64,000 nt of DNA from Parabacteroides merdae ATCC 43184. Lineage in GTDB: Bacteria; Bacteroidota; Bacteroidia; Bacteroidales; Tannerellaceae. Location: positions 3,100,001 to 3,164,000 of the forward strand of contig NZ_CP102286.1 of NCBI RefSeq assembly GCF_025151215.1. The letters are read 5' to 3'. The notes under the pieces are model-generated. The model had not been told where the DNA came from. It saw only the letters and a list, made by a program, of their open reading frames with translations, and did not search any database. Below, piece after piece: positions 18,420-27,271 of this stretch. Both the position numbers and the translations under genes were made by a program. Position 1 is the first letter of the stretch. Every line of letters begins with the position of its first letter.

Positions 18420-20789
18420 TCACCGGATCAGGAAAGCCTTTTTAAAGCGTTTCACCGTACCTTCGGGGTGGTATATTTCAGCATAAAAGATATAGACACC
18501 TGTTTGCAGCGGACTTCCGTTGTTGGCTACGCCACTCCATGTGATCTTACCGGAGATGCCTAACAACTCATGATTGGATATATCAGCTACACGCAGACCG
18601 GAGGTATTGAAAACGAAAGCGCGACAGCTATATCCCGGACGGTCGAGCAGGTAGGACACCGTGTAACTACCGGACTCTTCTATCCACACAGGAGGTTCTA
18701 TACCCGTGGCACCGCCCGATGAAGCGTCTTTGTATTGGGAGTTCTGATAGCCAGGTGTGCCATAGCCAACTGTTTCGGAAGCGGAGGTCCAGTTTGCCGC
18801 GTCTTGTGTAGCGGCATCCGGATCGATACGCTCAAGGGCAACTCCTTTTTTATTTTTGACTGAATGAGCATGCCATTTAGACGAATAGGCGACTTCATCT
18901 ATTATTATTTCATCCGCTGTACGAAACAATACCAAGGTAGAAGATGTATTGGCAAGAATAGGAAGCTTGGCCAATCCGCAAAGAGCAGACGGATCGGCTA
19001 TATCATAAAAAGAAGTCACACCTTCCAAGTTCTTGGTCAAGAGGAGGTAACTTTTTGCCTCCAGATTATGCAGGACGGAAGTCAATGGATAGCGAGTGCT
19101 AAGTGTTCCGTCCGATTTACGGATGGCGACAGAAAGGGCGGACAAAGACAAGGAATGCTCCGAACGATTATACAATTCGATATATTCGCTGCCTCCGACA
19201 TATGGGTCAGGGAGCAACTCGTTAATGATGATTTCTCCGGGTTGGATCAGTTCTGTGACTCCCGGAATGTTGGGATCATCCGGATTATCCGGGACATCGG
19301 GTCGGTCTGGATCTACCGGCGGATCTTCCTCCTTATCGGGAGAAGAATTAACGGCACCGGGAGTTCCACCACGTGGATCAGTAGAAAGATGCCAGCCTGA
19401 AGTGCCTCGTTCCCACGACACTCCGGAGGTAGCCGCTTCATACGCCACTTCTTCTATCTTGCCCCCGGCAGCATCCCACAATTGCAATACAGCTCCTTTG
19501 TCATTCAAAGCCGGAAACTTCTCGATAGGAATCAGCAACGTTTGGACAGGGAAGGAGAACGCATCCTCCTGGTCCAGTAAAACTGCATATCCGCCAGCAG
19601 GCAAATCCATCTCTGGCAGGGCTTTCGTCTTCTTCCCCGTCACATTCTTGTACACCCATCCGTCCAACGAGACGGTAGCAGCAGTCGTATTATGTAATTC
19701 GATATATTCCACCATTCTTCCATCTCCCGGCTTTGCCATGACTTCATTGATAACGACCGAACCTGCTGGATAGCTCTCCGGTTCATCCGGATCAGGCTTC
19801 GGTTCCGGCTTATCCGTCCCAGGTTCTTCTTCCCCTCTCAACACGACTTCGACAGCTTCATCCGGCATCGCCTTTCCCGACAAAGAGCGAAGACCGGCAT
19901 AAGAGATCGTGTATGAATGGTCCAACTGCATCTCTTGATCGAAAAAAGTGCTTACGAATTGCTTCGTCCCTGCATCTACATACCTTTTGAGGTAAGCGTC
20001 TCCAATATCCGAAATACTGAAGACAGCCTTATCAATATCAACCGGCTTATCAAAAGCGAACAGCAAGTTGGAGGCCGATAGCGGCTCGACCTCAAGCAAC
20101 TTTGGCGGACTTTCTGATTCTCCCGGTTCTTCTTCAGGCTTGTCCGGCTCGATCGGTGTCTCCGTCACCCGATTAAGCACACACACATTATCTATGCTGA
20201 AAAGAGAACTTCGTGTCTTCGTGTAATAAAACGTAAACACCAAGTTGCCTCTCTCAACCGGCTCTTCGATCGTGTACATGGCTGAACCTTCAAGGCGGTA
20301 TCCCTCCATATCGTCTGTCTTGTAATACAAACTCCACCGGAGATTGTCTTCAAGCGTCACTTTCACATGTAACAACAATGGCGACTCTTCAAAATCGGTC
20401 TGTGGCAGAATCAAATTCCCGTTTCCGTTACGCTTCAGTCCTAGTTCCTTGTTGCCGGTATTCCCGATACGTACATAATAATAACGTTCTTGATTTTCCT
20501 GATACAAATAGATACATAATTTGTTCTCGTCGCTCGGTTGGTTTTGCATATAAACATCGAACTCCCATTGCATATCGGGCGAATAGGCGATTTCTTTGCC
20601 TATGGAAGCAGTACCTGACTCTGTCGGTTTGATATTCAACTGAAGCCTGCCATCAGCATTGACTACAAACTGCCCTCTGTCTTTGCCGATCCAGTCGGCC
20701 CCCAACATCGGGCCGTCAAACGTCTCATTCACCTGTGAATTCACACAAAAAGGAAGTAATATGAAGAGATAAAGAATAAATTGTTTCAT
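18420..20789 (-). CDS. Secreted multi-domain lamin-tail (LTD) surface protein
   Basis: A 789-residue protein with a signal peptide (MKQFILYLFILLPFCVNSQ). It has an N-terminal beta-sandwich of about 200 residues, acidic Pro/Glu/Asp linkers (near 215-230, 325-345 and 490-515) and an Ig-like segment. Two lamin-tail domains follow (VVINEVMAKPGDGRMVEYIEL and IIINELLPDPYVGGSEYIELY). The C-terminal about 75 residues (GLRVADISN, TGVYIFYAEI, FKKAFLIR) look like a sorting or FlgD-like Ig domain of the kind used by type IX-secreted proteins. Probably surface-exposed and adhesive or structural; no catalytic motif is seen. Confidence 0.82.
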   Translation of the reverse strand: MKQFILYLFILLPFCVNSQVNETFDGPMLGADWIGKDRGQFVVNADGRLQLNIKPTESGTASIGKEIAYSPDMQWEFDVYMQNQPSDENKLCIYLYQENQERYYYVRIGNTGNKELGLKRNGNGNLILPQTDFEESPLLLHVKVTLEDNLRWSLYYKTDDMEGYRLEGSAMYTIEEPVERGNLVFTFYYTKTRSSLFSIDNVCVLNRVTETPIEPDKPEEEPGESESPPKLLEVEPLSASNLLFAFDKPVDIDKAVFSISDIGDAYLKRYVDAGTKQFVSTFFDQEMQLDHSYTISYAGLRSLSGKAMPDEAVEVVLRGEEEPGTDKPEPKPDPDEPESYPAGSVVINEVMAKPGDGRMVEYIELHNTTAATVSLDGWVYKNVTGKKTKALPEMDLPAGGYAVLLDQEDAFSFPVQTLLIPIEKFPALNDKGAVLQLWDAAGGKIEEVAYEAATSGVSWERGTSGWHLSTDPRGGTPGAVNSSPDKEEDPPVDPDRPDVPDNPDDPNIPGVTELIQPGEIIINELLPDPYVGGSEYIELYNRSEHSLSLSALSVAIRKSDGTLSTRYPLTSVLHNLEAKSYLLLTKNLEGVTSFYDIADPSALCGLAKLPILANTSSTLVLFRTADEIIIDEVAYSSKWHAHSVKNKKGVALERIDPDAATQDAANWTSASETVGYGTPGYQNSQYKDASSGGATGIEPPVWIEESGSYTVSYLLDRPGYSCRAFVFNTSGLRVADISNHELLGISGKITWSGVANNGSPLQTGVYIFYAEIYHPEGTVKRFKKAFLIR

Positions 20790-20817
20790 AGCATTCTAGT
20801 TTTGTTTATAATTTGCA

Positions 20818-20825
20818 TATCTTTG
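20818..20825 (+). promoter_or_regulatory. -7 element TATCTTTG for asd
   Basis: A consensus -7 box about 97 bases before the ATG, with no well-spaced TTG. The leader holds a direct repeat AACGTTGTAA (two copies about 35 bases apart). I could not recognise a lysine riboswitch in it. Confidence 0.5.
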
Positions 20826-20921
20826 CACCCCAAAACGTTGTAATGAAGGAAATGCAAAGCTTTCCGTAAACGTTGTAAAGTTATACTATTTTTTTTATAA
20901 ACAAATTAATTAGTGCTCAAA

Positions 20922-21932
20922 ATGAAAGTAGCAATTGTTGGAGTGAGTGGAGCGGTAGGACAGGAATTCCTGCGCGTACTCGACGAGAGAAACTTCCCAA
21001 TGGATGAGCTTGTGCTTTTTGGCTCATCTCGCAGTGCCGGACGTGTTTATACTTTCCGTGGTAAACAAATTACCGTCAAGGAGCTTAAGCATAACGACGA
21101 CTTCAAGGGAATCGATGTTGCTTTTGTTTCGGCCGGTGGCGGTACTTCTATCGAATTCGCAGAAACCATTACGAAATATGGTACTGTGATGATCGACAAT
21201 TCCAGCGCATTCCGCATGGACAACGATGTACCTTTGGTAGTTCCCGAAGTGAATCCGGAAGATGCACTGAATCGTCCGCGCGGTATCATTGCCAATCCGA
21301 ACTGTACCACCATCCAGATGGTCGTTGCATTGAAGGCAATCGAAGGCCTGTCGCACATCAAGCGTGTACACGTATCGACCTACCAGGCTGCCAGCGGTGC
21401 AGGCGCAACAGCAATGGCCGAACTGGTAAAACAATATGAACAACTGCTGAAAGGCGAAGAACCGACTGTGGAAAAGTTCGCTTATCAACTGGCTTACAAT
21501 GTCATCCCTCACGTAGACGTATTTACGGATAACGGCTACACGAAGGAAGAGATGAAGATGTATAATGAAACACGCAAGATCATGCACTCTGACATCGAGG
21601 TGAGCGCAACTTGTGTACGTGTTCCGGTTATGCGTGCCCACAGCGAAGCGACTTGGGTAGAGACAGAACGACCGGTCAGCGTAGAAGAAGCTCGTAAGGC
21701 GTTCGCCGAAGCCGAAGGTGTCATCCTGCAGGACGAACCAGCGAAGAAAGACTATCCGATGCCGTTGTTCATCGCTGGAAAAGACCCAGTTTATGTGGGC
21801 CGTATCCGTAAGGATATCACGAACCCGAACGGCTTGACATTCTGGACAGTAAGCGACCAGATCAAAAAAGGGGCAGCCCTGAATGCTGTACAGATTGCAG
21901 AATATCTGTTGAAAGTAAAGAATATCGGATAA
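20922..21932 (+). CDS. asd: Aspartate-semialdehyde dehydrogenase
   Basis: NADPH-dependent reduction of aspartyl phosphate, the branch point to lysine/diaminopimelate, threonine and methionine; cytosolic. The 336-residue protein starts at [16 protein letters not shown] (the nucleotide-binding GxxGxxG) and has the catalytic Cys128 in NPNCTTIQM. It also has the substrate-binding segment [12 protein letters not shown] and a C-terminus of normal length. A GTG three codons earlier is possible, but the ATG is better placed. Monocistronic, ending in a palindromic region shared with the convergent RmlD-like gene. Confidence 0.97.
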   Translation: MKVAIVGVSGAVGQEFLRVLDERNFPMDELVLFGSSRSAGRVYTFRGKQITVKELKHNDDFKGIDVAFVSAGGGTSIEFAETITKYGTVMIDNSSAFRMDNDVPLVVPEVNPEDALNRPRGIIANPNCTTIQMVVALKAIEGLSHIKRVHVSTYQAASGAGATAMAELVKQYEQLLKGEEPTVEKFAYQLAYNVIPHVDVFTDNGYTKEEMKMYNETRKIMHSDIEVSATCVRVPVMRAHSEATWVETERPVSVEEARKAFAEAEGVILQDEPAKKDYPMPLFIAGKDPVYVGRIRKDITNPNGLTFWTVSDQIKKGAALNAVQIAEYLLKVKNIG

Positions 21933-21992
21933 ACGATATACGATATTTGGATATAAAGAGAAGGAGATGTCAAAACTCCTTTATCAGGATCT

Positions 21993-22050
21993 TTTAGGCA
22001 CGGATTTACACGGATAAATTTATTTTCTTTCCGTGTAATCCGTGCCTAAA
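21993..22050. repeat. Palindromic CACGGATT element between convergent genes
   Basis: A left arm from 21993 (TTTAGGCACGGATTTACACGG) pairs with the right arm CCGTGTAATCCGTGCCTAAA (22031-22050) with one bulged T. The stem is about 20 bp with a loop of about 17. It lies between asd and the convergent SDR gene, so it may serve as a two-way terminator. It shares its core with the palindrome at 10839. Confidence 0.75.
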
Positions 22051-22941
22051 TTATATCTTCATTTCTTTCAGTCCTTCTTCCAGCGTATGCGGGCGATAGC
22101 CCAATTCGCGTTTTGCTTTTTCGATGGACAGTCCGCTATTGCGTGGACGTGGCGTTGCCTCCTTCATCTCTTCCGTTGTGACCGGACAGATCAGTGAACG
22201 ATCCAGTCCGAAATAATCGGCTACACGGTATGCCATTTCTGCGATAGAAAGATATTCCGCGCCACAGATATGATAAATACCGGAATCATCGGTATGCACA
22301 AGCCGTTCCACTCCGTCGGCAATATCCTCTACCCAAGTCGGTGTGCGATATTGATCGGCGACGACACGGATCTCTTGCCCTGCTTCCAAGCGGTTCTTGA
22401 CTAATTGAAGGACATTGCCATGCTGTCCCGGCAACGCTTTCCCATAGACGACAACCACACGGACAATAGCATAGTTGCGGCAAATACTCGCTACCGCCTG
22501 TTCTCCCTGATACTTGGTCACGCCATAGTAATTGAGCGGAGCGGGCAGATCTTCTTCCGTATAAAGACGGTCACTTCTCCCGTCAAACACAAAGTCTGTC
22601 GACAAATGGATCAATCGGCTCCCCTGATGCTCGCAACAATACGCCAAGTTCTCTACCGCCGACACGTTAATGGCATACGCCTCCTCACGGTGCTGCTCGC
22701 AATAATCCGGGACGGAAAGAGCCGAACAATTGACAACGACATCAGGACAGATATGGTCGAACAAGGCCTCCACCGCCGGATAGTCGTTGATGTCCAACCG
22801 GACGGAAGTATGGTTCCCTCCCGGACGGATATCCGGATGAAGGGAACAGCCGAATACTTCGCAGGCCCCGTTCTCCGAAAGGTTATCCAGGATTCTTCTC
22901 CCGACAAACCCATTAGCACCTATAACCAATATCTTTTTCAT
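22051..22941 (-). CDS. RmlD-like NAD(P)-dependent sugar-nucleotide reductase (extended SDR)
   Basis: A 296-residue extended short-chain dehydrogenase: Rossmann motif ILVIGANGFVGRRIL at the N-terminus, VNCSALSVPDYCE, HLSTDFVFDG and the catalytic YYGVTK (YxxxK). The best resemblance is to dTDP-4-dehydrorhamnose reductase RmlD and its relatives, but no rmlABC genes are nearby, so the substrate is open. The ATG overlaps the porin stop by one base (TGATG), so the two are translationally coupled. A TTG one codon earlier is not needed. Confidence 0.85.
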   Translation of the reverse strand: MKKILVIGANGFVGRRILDNLSENGACEVFGCSLHPDIRPGGNHTSVRLDINDYPAVEALFDHICPDVVVNCSALSVPDYCEQHREEAYAINVSAVENLAYCCEHQGSRLIHLSTDFVFDGRSDRLYTEEDLPAPLNYYGVTKYQGEQAVASICRNYAIVRVVVVYGKALPGQHGNVLQLVKNRLEAGQEIRVVADQYRTPTWVEDIADGVERLVHTDDSGIYHICGAEYLSIAEMAYRVADYFGLDRSLICPVTTEEMKEATPRPRNSGLSIEKAKRELGYRPHTLEEGLKEMKI

Positions 22942-24161
22942 CAAAACATATAGATCAGAACACCCAACACACGGTGGTTCGTCACCGAATGCGTGTTTTC
23001 TATTTTACCATTTTCTGCATTCATATCTCCATACCAGGCAAGAGAAGGACTGTATTCCACTCCCAGCTTCCAGTGGGGCAGATTATAAGAGAGTTGGAGG
23101 TTGGTAGTAAACACCTGATCCACCTCCAATCCGACACCATAGGTCGGCCCGGCAATCGTCTTTCCCGTTCCTAAGTTCTTCAGATAGCCGACAAAGATTC
23201 CCGGTTTCCATTTCTTGCCATAGACTATATTCAGCCAAGTCATGGAATGACGGTAAGGCGTATACTCCTGTTCACCTGTACGCGGATCGACAGAGGTAAC
23301 CGCATAACCACCCAACATACAGGCTTGCGTCAGATTGGAAGCCAGCAACGTCTTACCTGCAATCACCCAATCCTGAGTCATATATTTGGCATATGCCTCA
23401 AAAGACAACGAAGTGACCCGCTCGTTCACTTTATACACCCGGTCGTCCACCGTCGTTTGCTGTCGGGGTTTCAAGGACAGCACTTCCATGCCGACGCCGG
23501 CAATCAAACCATCAACCTTATAATCAGCCGAGACGTAGACTTCCGGGATGCAGCTGTTCTTGATATATTCCTCGCTTTTTCCGTTCGGGCCGGCAGACAA
23601 ATACTGCAACTGCCACAACACGGCTCCTGTCAGCTGCAACCCTTTGCCCGACGTGTACCGGTAACGGATCTGAGGGCTACGGTTAAACGGTTGGAAAGGC
23701 GCACCGGTCGAAAGGTTCAACATTTGCGGAGATACATCGCCGAACAACGGATGCCAGGTTTGTCCTACCAGTACCGCCGATTTTCCCCAATCTAAGTTGA
23801 CATAAGCATGGCGAATACGCAAGACCGCCCAGTTGCTTCCGGAGCCGCGAAAATCCGCCTCTAACTTGGCTGTTGTCACGGCTTTCCCGATATTCGGTCC
23901 CGTCACGTCTACTCCCAAACGGGAATAGAGCAGATAGAAACTCCCGTTTGCCGTGGCATTCAGGTCATTACCATCGGCATCCAAATTCTTGTCTTTAGGA
24001 TAAAGGTGGAATAGCCCATCCACAATTTCAGCATTGGCACGTGAATTATAAAACAGGTCGCCACGCACCTGTCCATAAAATTTATAAGAAAAATTCTTTT
24101 TCTGAGCATGACCGGCCATAACCATGCATAAGGCCGCGAAGAGTAGCAAATATCTTTTCAT
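22941..24161 (-). CDS. Outer-membrane porin-like beta-barrel
   Basis: A 406-residue exported protein with signal peptide MKRYLLLFAALCMVMAGHAQ, followed by alternating amphipathic strands (YKFYGQVRGDLFYNSRA, YLLYSRLGVDVTG, TTAKLEADFRG). It ends in phenylalanine (VLGVLIYMF), as expected for an outer-membrane barrel. The strand pattern, WAVLRIRHAYVNLDWG and VLVGQTWHPLF recall DcaP/porin-superfamily channels. Its stop overlaps the start of the RmlD-like gene, an odd pairing with no obvious pathway link. A decayed paralogue lies just upstream at 24438-24797. The solute is unknown. Confidence 0.83.
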   Translation of the reverse strand: MKRYLLLFAALCMVMAGHAQKKNFSYKFYGQVRGDLFYNSRANAEIVDGLFHLYPKDKNLDADGNDLNATANGSFYLLYSRLGVDVTGPNIGKAVTTAKLEADFRGSGSNWAVLRIRHAYVNLDWGKSAVLVGQTWHPLFGDVSPQMLNLSTGAPFQPFNRSPQIRYRYTSGKGLQLTGAVLWQLQYLSAGPNGKSEEYIKNSCIPEVYVSADYKVDGLIAGVGMEVLSLKPRQQTTVDDRVYKVNERVTSLSFEAYAKYMTQDWVIAGKTLLASNLTQACMLGGYAVTSVDPRTGEQEYTPYRHSMTWLNIVYGKKWKPGIFVGYLKNLGTGKTIAGPTYGVGLEVDQVFTTNLQLSYNLPHWKLGVEYSPSLAWYGDMNAENGKIENTHSVTNHRVLGVLIYMF

Positions 24162-24437
24162 TTCTGTCTTTTCAAATTGATTGCAAAGGTAAGGAAGTTT
24201 GGGATTACTGCAAAACAAGAAGAGTCTTACTACACCTTAACCTTATCCGAAAAACAGGAAATATCCTGGTAAAAGCCTCCCTGACACCCATACAAAAAAC
24301 GGAGAGAATAACATTTTAATACATTCACACCAAGCAAGTCGTAGTTCCACTATAGGGAACCATCAGTTTTATTCAAAGATAATTCTTAGAGCTCTGAAAA
24401 ACGCTTGGAAAAAGGAACAGGGAAATTCTTCGAGCCT

Positions 24438-24797
24438 TTAAAAGTAATACATCACAAGTCCCAATATACGATGGTTCGTGACACTATGCGTATTGACGGT
24501 CTTGCCAAAGGCTTTGTCCGTATCACCATACCAAGCTGTCGTCGGCATATATTCCATACCGATTTGCCAATGGGGCAGATTGTAGGAGAAAGCGATATTG
24601 GTAGAGAAAACTGGTCTATATCCAATCCCATACCATACTCGGTGGCGGAAACTAATACGTCGGCCGTTCCCAAGTTCTTGGTATAACCGGCAAAGAAGTG
24701 CCCCTTCCATTTCGTCCCGCAAGTGAAATTAATCCAAGATGTGGAATGCCGGAAAGGCCATGCAGATGCCGGCCAGCAGTAATATCAGCTTTTTCAT
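24438..24797 (-). pseudogene. Decayed paralogue of the adjacent porin
   Basis: The minus strand from 24797 reads an intact signal-peptide start, MKKLILLLAGICMAF, that breaks off. A shifted frame then gives FRHSTSWINFTCG and KWKGHFFAGYTKNLGTADV, matching residues near 330-350 of the intact porin (YRHSMTWLNIVYGKKW). After a further frameshift near 24610 the C-terminus IAFSYNLPHWQIGMEY ... NTHSVTNHRILGLVMYYF matches the intact end almost residue for residue. About 300 codons in the middle are missing. This is an internal deletion plus a frameshift in a tandem duplicate. Confidence 0.88.
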
Positions 24798-24862
24798 TCT
24801 TATAGTTTGTTACCAGTTTAACAGAGTTGAGCCACAAAGATATATATTTTCCTGTATTTCAT

Positions 24863-24892
24863 TTGAAGAACGAAATATTATTTGTTACTTTG
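24863..24892 (+). promoter_or_regulatory. trpB promoter (TTG-N19-TTACTTTG)
   Basis: TTG (24863-24865), 19-base spacer, TTACTTTG (24885-24892), one mismatch from the -7 consensus. About 60 bases before the ATG. Confidence 0.55.
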
Positions 24893-24953
24893 CTTCCAAG
24901 TTGTAAGCCTTAAAGGCCAAATCGATTAATAATGTAAACTACATAACAACATC

Positions 24954-26318
24954 ATGGAAAGTAAGAAATTTTTACTGCAGGAGAAAGATATTCCTACAGC
25001 CTGGTACAACATCGTAGCAGACATGGAGAATAAACCGCTTCCTCCGCTCAACCCCAAAACAAAGGAACCGCTCAAGCCTGAAGATCTCTATCCTCTATTT
25101 GCCAAAGGATTGGTAGACCAGGAGATGAACCAGACGGATGCCTGGATCGAAATCCCGGAAGAAGTTCGCGACATGTATAAAATCTGGCGTCCGACTCCGT
25201 TGGTCCGCGCTTACGGACTTGAAAAAGCACTCGACACGCCGGCTCACATCTACTTCAAGAACGAAAGTGTCAGCCCTGTCGGATCTCATAAACTGAATTC
25301 CGCTATTCCGCAGGCCTATTTCTGCAAAAAGGAAGGCGTGACCAATGTCACGACCGAAACAGGCGCCGGACAATGGGGAGCTTCCATGGCTATGGCCGCC
25401 AAACATTTCGGATTGGAACTGGCTGTCTATATGGTAAAGGTCAGCTACAACCAGAAACCCTACCGCCGTTCTATCATGCAGACGTTCGGAGCCGAGGTGA
25501 TCGCCTCGCCCAGTATGAGTACACGTGCGGGCCGCGACATTATCACCAAGCACCCGAATTATCAGGGAAGCCTGGGAACAGCCATCTCCGAAGCGGTCGA
25601 GTTGGCTATGCAGACGCCCAATTGTAAATATGTATTGGGTAGCGTGCTGAACCATGTGATGCTCCACCAGACAGTTATCGGCCTGGAAGCTGAAAAACAA
25701 ATGGAGATGGCAGGAGAATACCCGGACGTAGTTATCGCTTGTTTCGGTGGTGGTTCAAACTTCTCCGGTATTGCATTCCCATTCCTGCGTCATAAGCTGA
25801 CACAAGGAAAAAATATCCGTATCGTGGCTGCCGAACCGGCCTCCTGCCCGAAACTGACACGTGGACAATTCCAGTACGACTTCGGTGACGAAGCCGGCTA
25901 CACGCCACTGCTTCCGATGTTCACTTTAGGGCATAACTTCGCCCCGGCCAATATACACGCAGGCGGTCTGCGTTATCACGGTGCAGGTTCTATCGTCAGC
26001 CAATTAAAGAAAGACGGCCTGATGGATGCTGTAGATATCCAGCAGCTTGAAACATTCAAAGCTGCCACGTTATTCGCTCAGAGCGAAGGCATTATACCGG
26101 CACCCGAATCTTCCCACGCTATCGCTGCCGCTATTCGCGAAGCAGAGCAGGCTAAAATCGAAGGCAAACCACGTACGATCCTGTTCAACCTGTCCGGTCA
26201 CGGCTTGATCGACATGGCCGCTTACGACCAGTATCTGGCAGGCGACCTGACAAACTACGAAGTCACAGACGCCGATGTAGAGAAGAATCTTTCGGAAATA
26301 GAGAAGATCATTAAATAA
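24954..26318 (+). CDS. trpB: TrpB2-type tryptophan synthase beta chain
   Basis: PLP-dependent condensation of indole and serine. The 454-residue length, the N-terminal extension (WYNIVADMENKPLPP) and the wording of the motifs place it in the TrpB2/TrpB-like subgroup rather than the classical TrpB. The PLP lysine lies in SPVGSHKLNSA. TTETGAGQWG and the phosphate-binding ACFGGGSNFSG are present. No trpA or other trp gene is adjacent, as is common for TrpB2, which may work as a stand-alone indole salvage enzyme. Two strong hairpins follow the stop. Confidence 0.93.
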   Translation: MESKKFLLQEKDIPTAWYNIVADMENKPLPPLNPKTKEPLKPEDLYPLFAKGLVDQEMNQTDAWIEIPEEVRDMYKIWRPTPLVRAYGLEKALDTPAHIYFKNESVSPVGSHKLNSAIPQAYFCKKEGVTNVTTETGAGQWGASMAMAAKHFGLELAVYMVKVSYNQKPYRRSIMQTFGAEVIASPSMSTRAGRDIITKHPNYQGSLGTAISEAVELAMQTPNCKYVLGSVLNHVMLHQTVIGLEAEKQMEMAGEYPDVVIACFGGGSNFSGIAFPFLRHKLTQGKNIRIVAAEPASCPKLTRGQFQYDFGDEAGYTPLLPMFTLGHNFAPANIHAGGLRYHGAGSIVSQLKKDGLMDAVDIQQLETFKAATLFAQSEGIIPAPESSHAIAAAIREAEQAKIEGKPRTILFNLSGHGLIDMAAYDQYLAGDLTNYEVTDADVEKNLSEIEKIIK

Positions 26319-26330
26319 AAACAAGATAAA

Positions 26331-26368
26331 CTCCGATCATTTTCGTGATCTCACGAAAATGATCGGAG
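26331..26368 (+). terminator. Hairpin after trpB (18-bp perfect arms)
   Basis: CTCCGATCATTTTCGTGA (26331-26348) pairs with 26351-26368 around a two-base centre. The symmetry would work in either direction; no long T tract follows. Confidence 0.6.
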
Positions 26369-26373
26369 CAAAT

Positions 26374-26426
26374 GAAAATGGCGCTAATAACAGGGACTCA
26401 CGTCTTTTGTTATTCGCGCCATTTTC
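26374..26426. terminator. Second hairpin downstream of trpB
   Basis: GAAAATGGCGC (26374-26384) and AATAACA (26386-26392) pair with TGTTATT (26408-26414) and GCGCCATTTTC (26416-26426), 18 pairs with a single mismatch. It could terminate trpB and the convergent DUF3836 gene. Confidence 0.6.
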
Positions 26427-26458
26427 GGTTGTGTCTATGAAATATTCTAAAATAGGTA

Positions 26459-26869
26459 TTATGAGAAAATGTCGTTATAACTTGTTGCCGGAGCAACCAT
26501 ATTCTGGACATTTAAGCTAAAACTTTTCTTCTTTTTATCCCACATTCCGTATGTGGTGTTGATTTCCCCTGTTTCTGCATCGTATGAATAAGTCGTCAGA
26601 TAATAGGGAACCCACTCATCCTTACTCTTATTCCAGCGATATGCCTTCTTTTCTGACACTTTGCCGTTTTCATTGTAAGAAAATTCATATTTAACTTCTT
26701 TATTCAAAAGCCCATTGTCATTTAAGAAAATGACTTTTGAAATAACCTTACCATTCTCTTCCTTCGTATCATACATGTACTCTCTGGGAGAGGCTGCGCT
26801 CATTGCAAGATTACACAAGAACATAACTGCAAGAACAAGAATGCTTTTACTTAAAATCGAAGTCTTCAT
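26459..26869 (-). CDS. Secreted DUF3836-type protein
   Basis: A 136-residue exported protein with signal peptide SILVLAVMFLCNLAMSAA, then repeated beta-hairpin-like text (KVIFLNDNGLLNKEVKYEFSYNENGKVSEKKAYRW, YLTTYSYDAETGEI). It resembles the DUF3836 group common in Bacteroidales. Function unknown. Its promoter at 26907-26937 is a full consensus match with dyad sites just upstream, so expression is probably regulated. It converges with trpB across two hairpins. Confidence 0.75.
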   Translation of the reverse strand: MKTSILSKSILVLAVMFLCNLAMSAASPREYMYDTKEENGKVISKVIFLNDNGLLNKEVKYEFSYNENGKVSEKKAYRWNKSKDEWVPYYLTTYSYDAETGEINTTYGMWDKKKKSFSLNVQNMVAPATSYNDIFS

Positions 26870-26906
26870 ATAATTATTACTTTAAGATTACTTTCAAATT
26901 GCGGTG

Positions 26907-26937
26907 CAAATGTAGGTACTATTCCATAACCAACCAA
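26907..26937 (-). promoter_or_regulatory. DUF3836 gene promoter (TTG-N20-TACATTTG)
   Basis: Minus strand TTG (26935-26937), 20-base spacer, TACATTTG (26907-26914), about 38 bases before the ATG. Confidence 0.7.
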
Positions 26938-26944
26938 ACTTTTG

Positions 26945-27033
26945 CTTACATATTGTCAGCATACACATCTAATTTAACAATATTAAGCACTTCGTCCGCC
27001 TTTATATGGCCTGGCATACTTACATATTGTAAG
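26945..27033. promoter_or_regulatory. Two CTTACATATTGT sites (candidate operator)
   Basis: CTTACATATTGT occurs at 26945-26956, next to the -33 box, and again within the perfect dyad CTTACATATTGTAAG at 27019-27033. The XRE regulator encoded just beyond 27059 is a possible ligand. Confidence 0.45.
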
Positions 27034-27058
27034 AAAATAATCATTCATATCCAAGACT

Positions 27059-27271
27059 TCACGTTTCATCTTCCTTAAATTCGAGTATATCCGCCGGTTG
27101 GCAATCGAGCTCCTTACAAATTGCCTCAAGAGTAGAAAAGCGTATAGCTTTGGCTTTACCCGTCTTTAGGATCGAAAGATTTGCCGGGGTAATACCGATA
27201 CGATCGGCCAAATCACCCAAAGTGATCTTTCTTTTTGCCATCATCACATCCAAATTCACTATTATAGCCAT
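27059..27271 (-). CDS. Small XRE/Cro-type HTH regulator
   Basis: A 70-residue DNA-binding protein that is little more than one helix-turn-helix domain: KITLGDLADRIGITPANLSILKTGKAKAIRFSTLEAICKELDCQPADILEF. This is the YozG/Cro-like type that in Bacteroidetes often follows a DUF2975 membrane protein, as it does here. Start at 27271; an internal MMAKRK start is possible. It probably regulates its own operon or the neighbouring DUF3836 promoter region. Confidence 0.88.
   Translation of the reverse strand: MAIIVNLDVMMAKRKITLGDLADRIGITPANLSILKTGKAKAIRFSTLEAICKELDCQPADILEFKEDET

Noticed and set aside
20826..20921. Lysine riboswitch upstream of asd
   Set aside because: The leader is under 100 bases, AT-rich, and shows none of the conserved multi-stem layout; only a short direct repeat is present.
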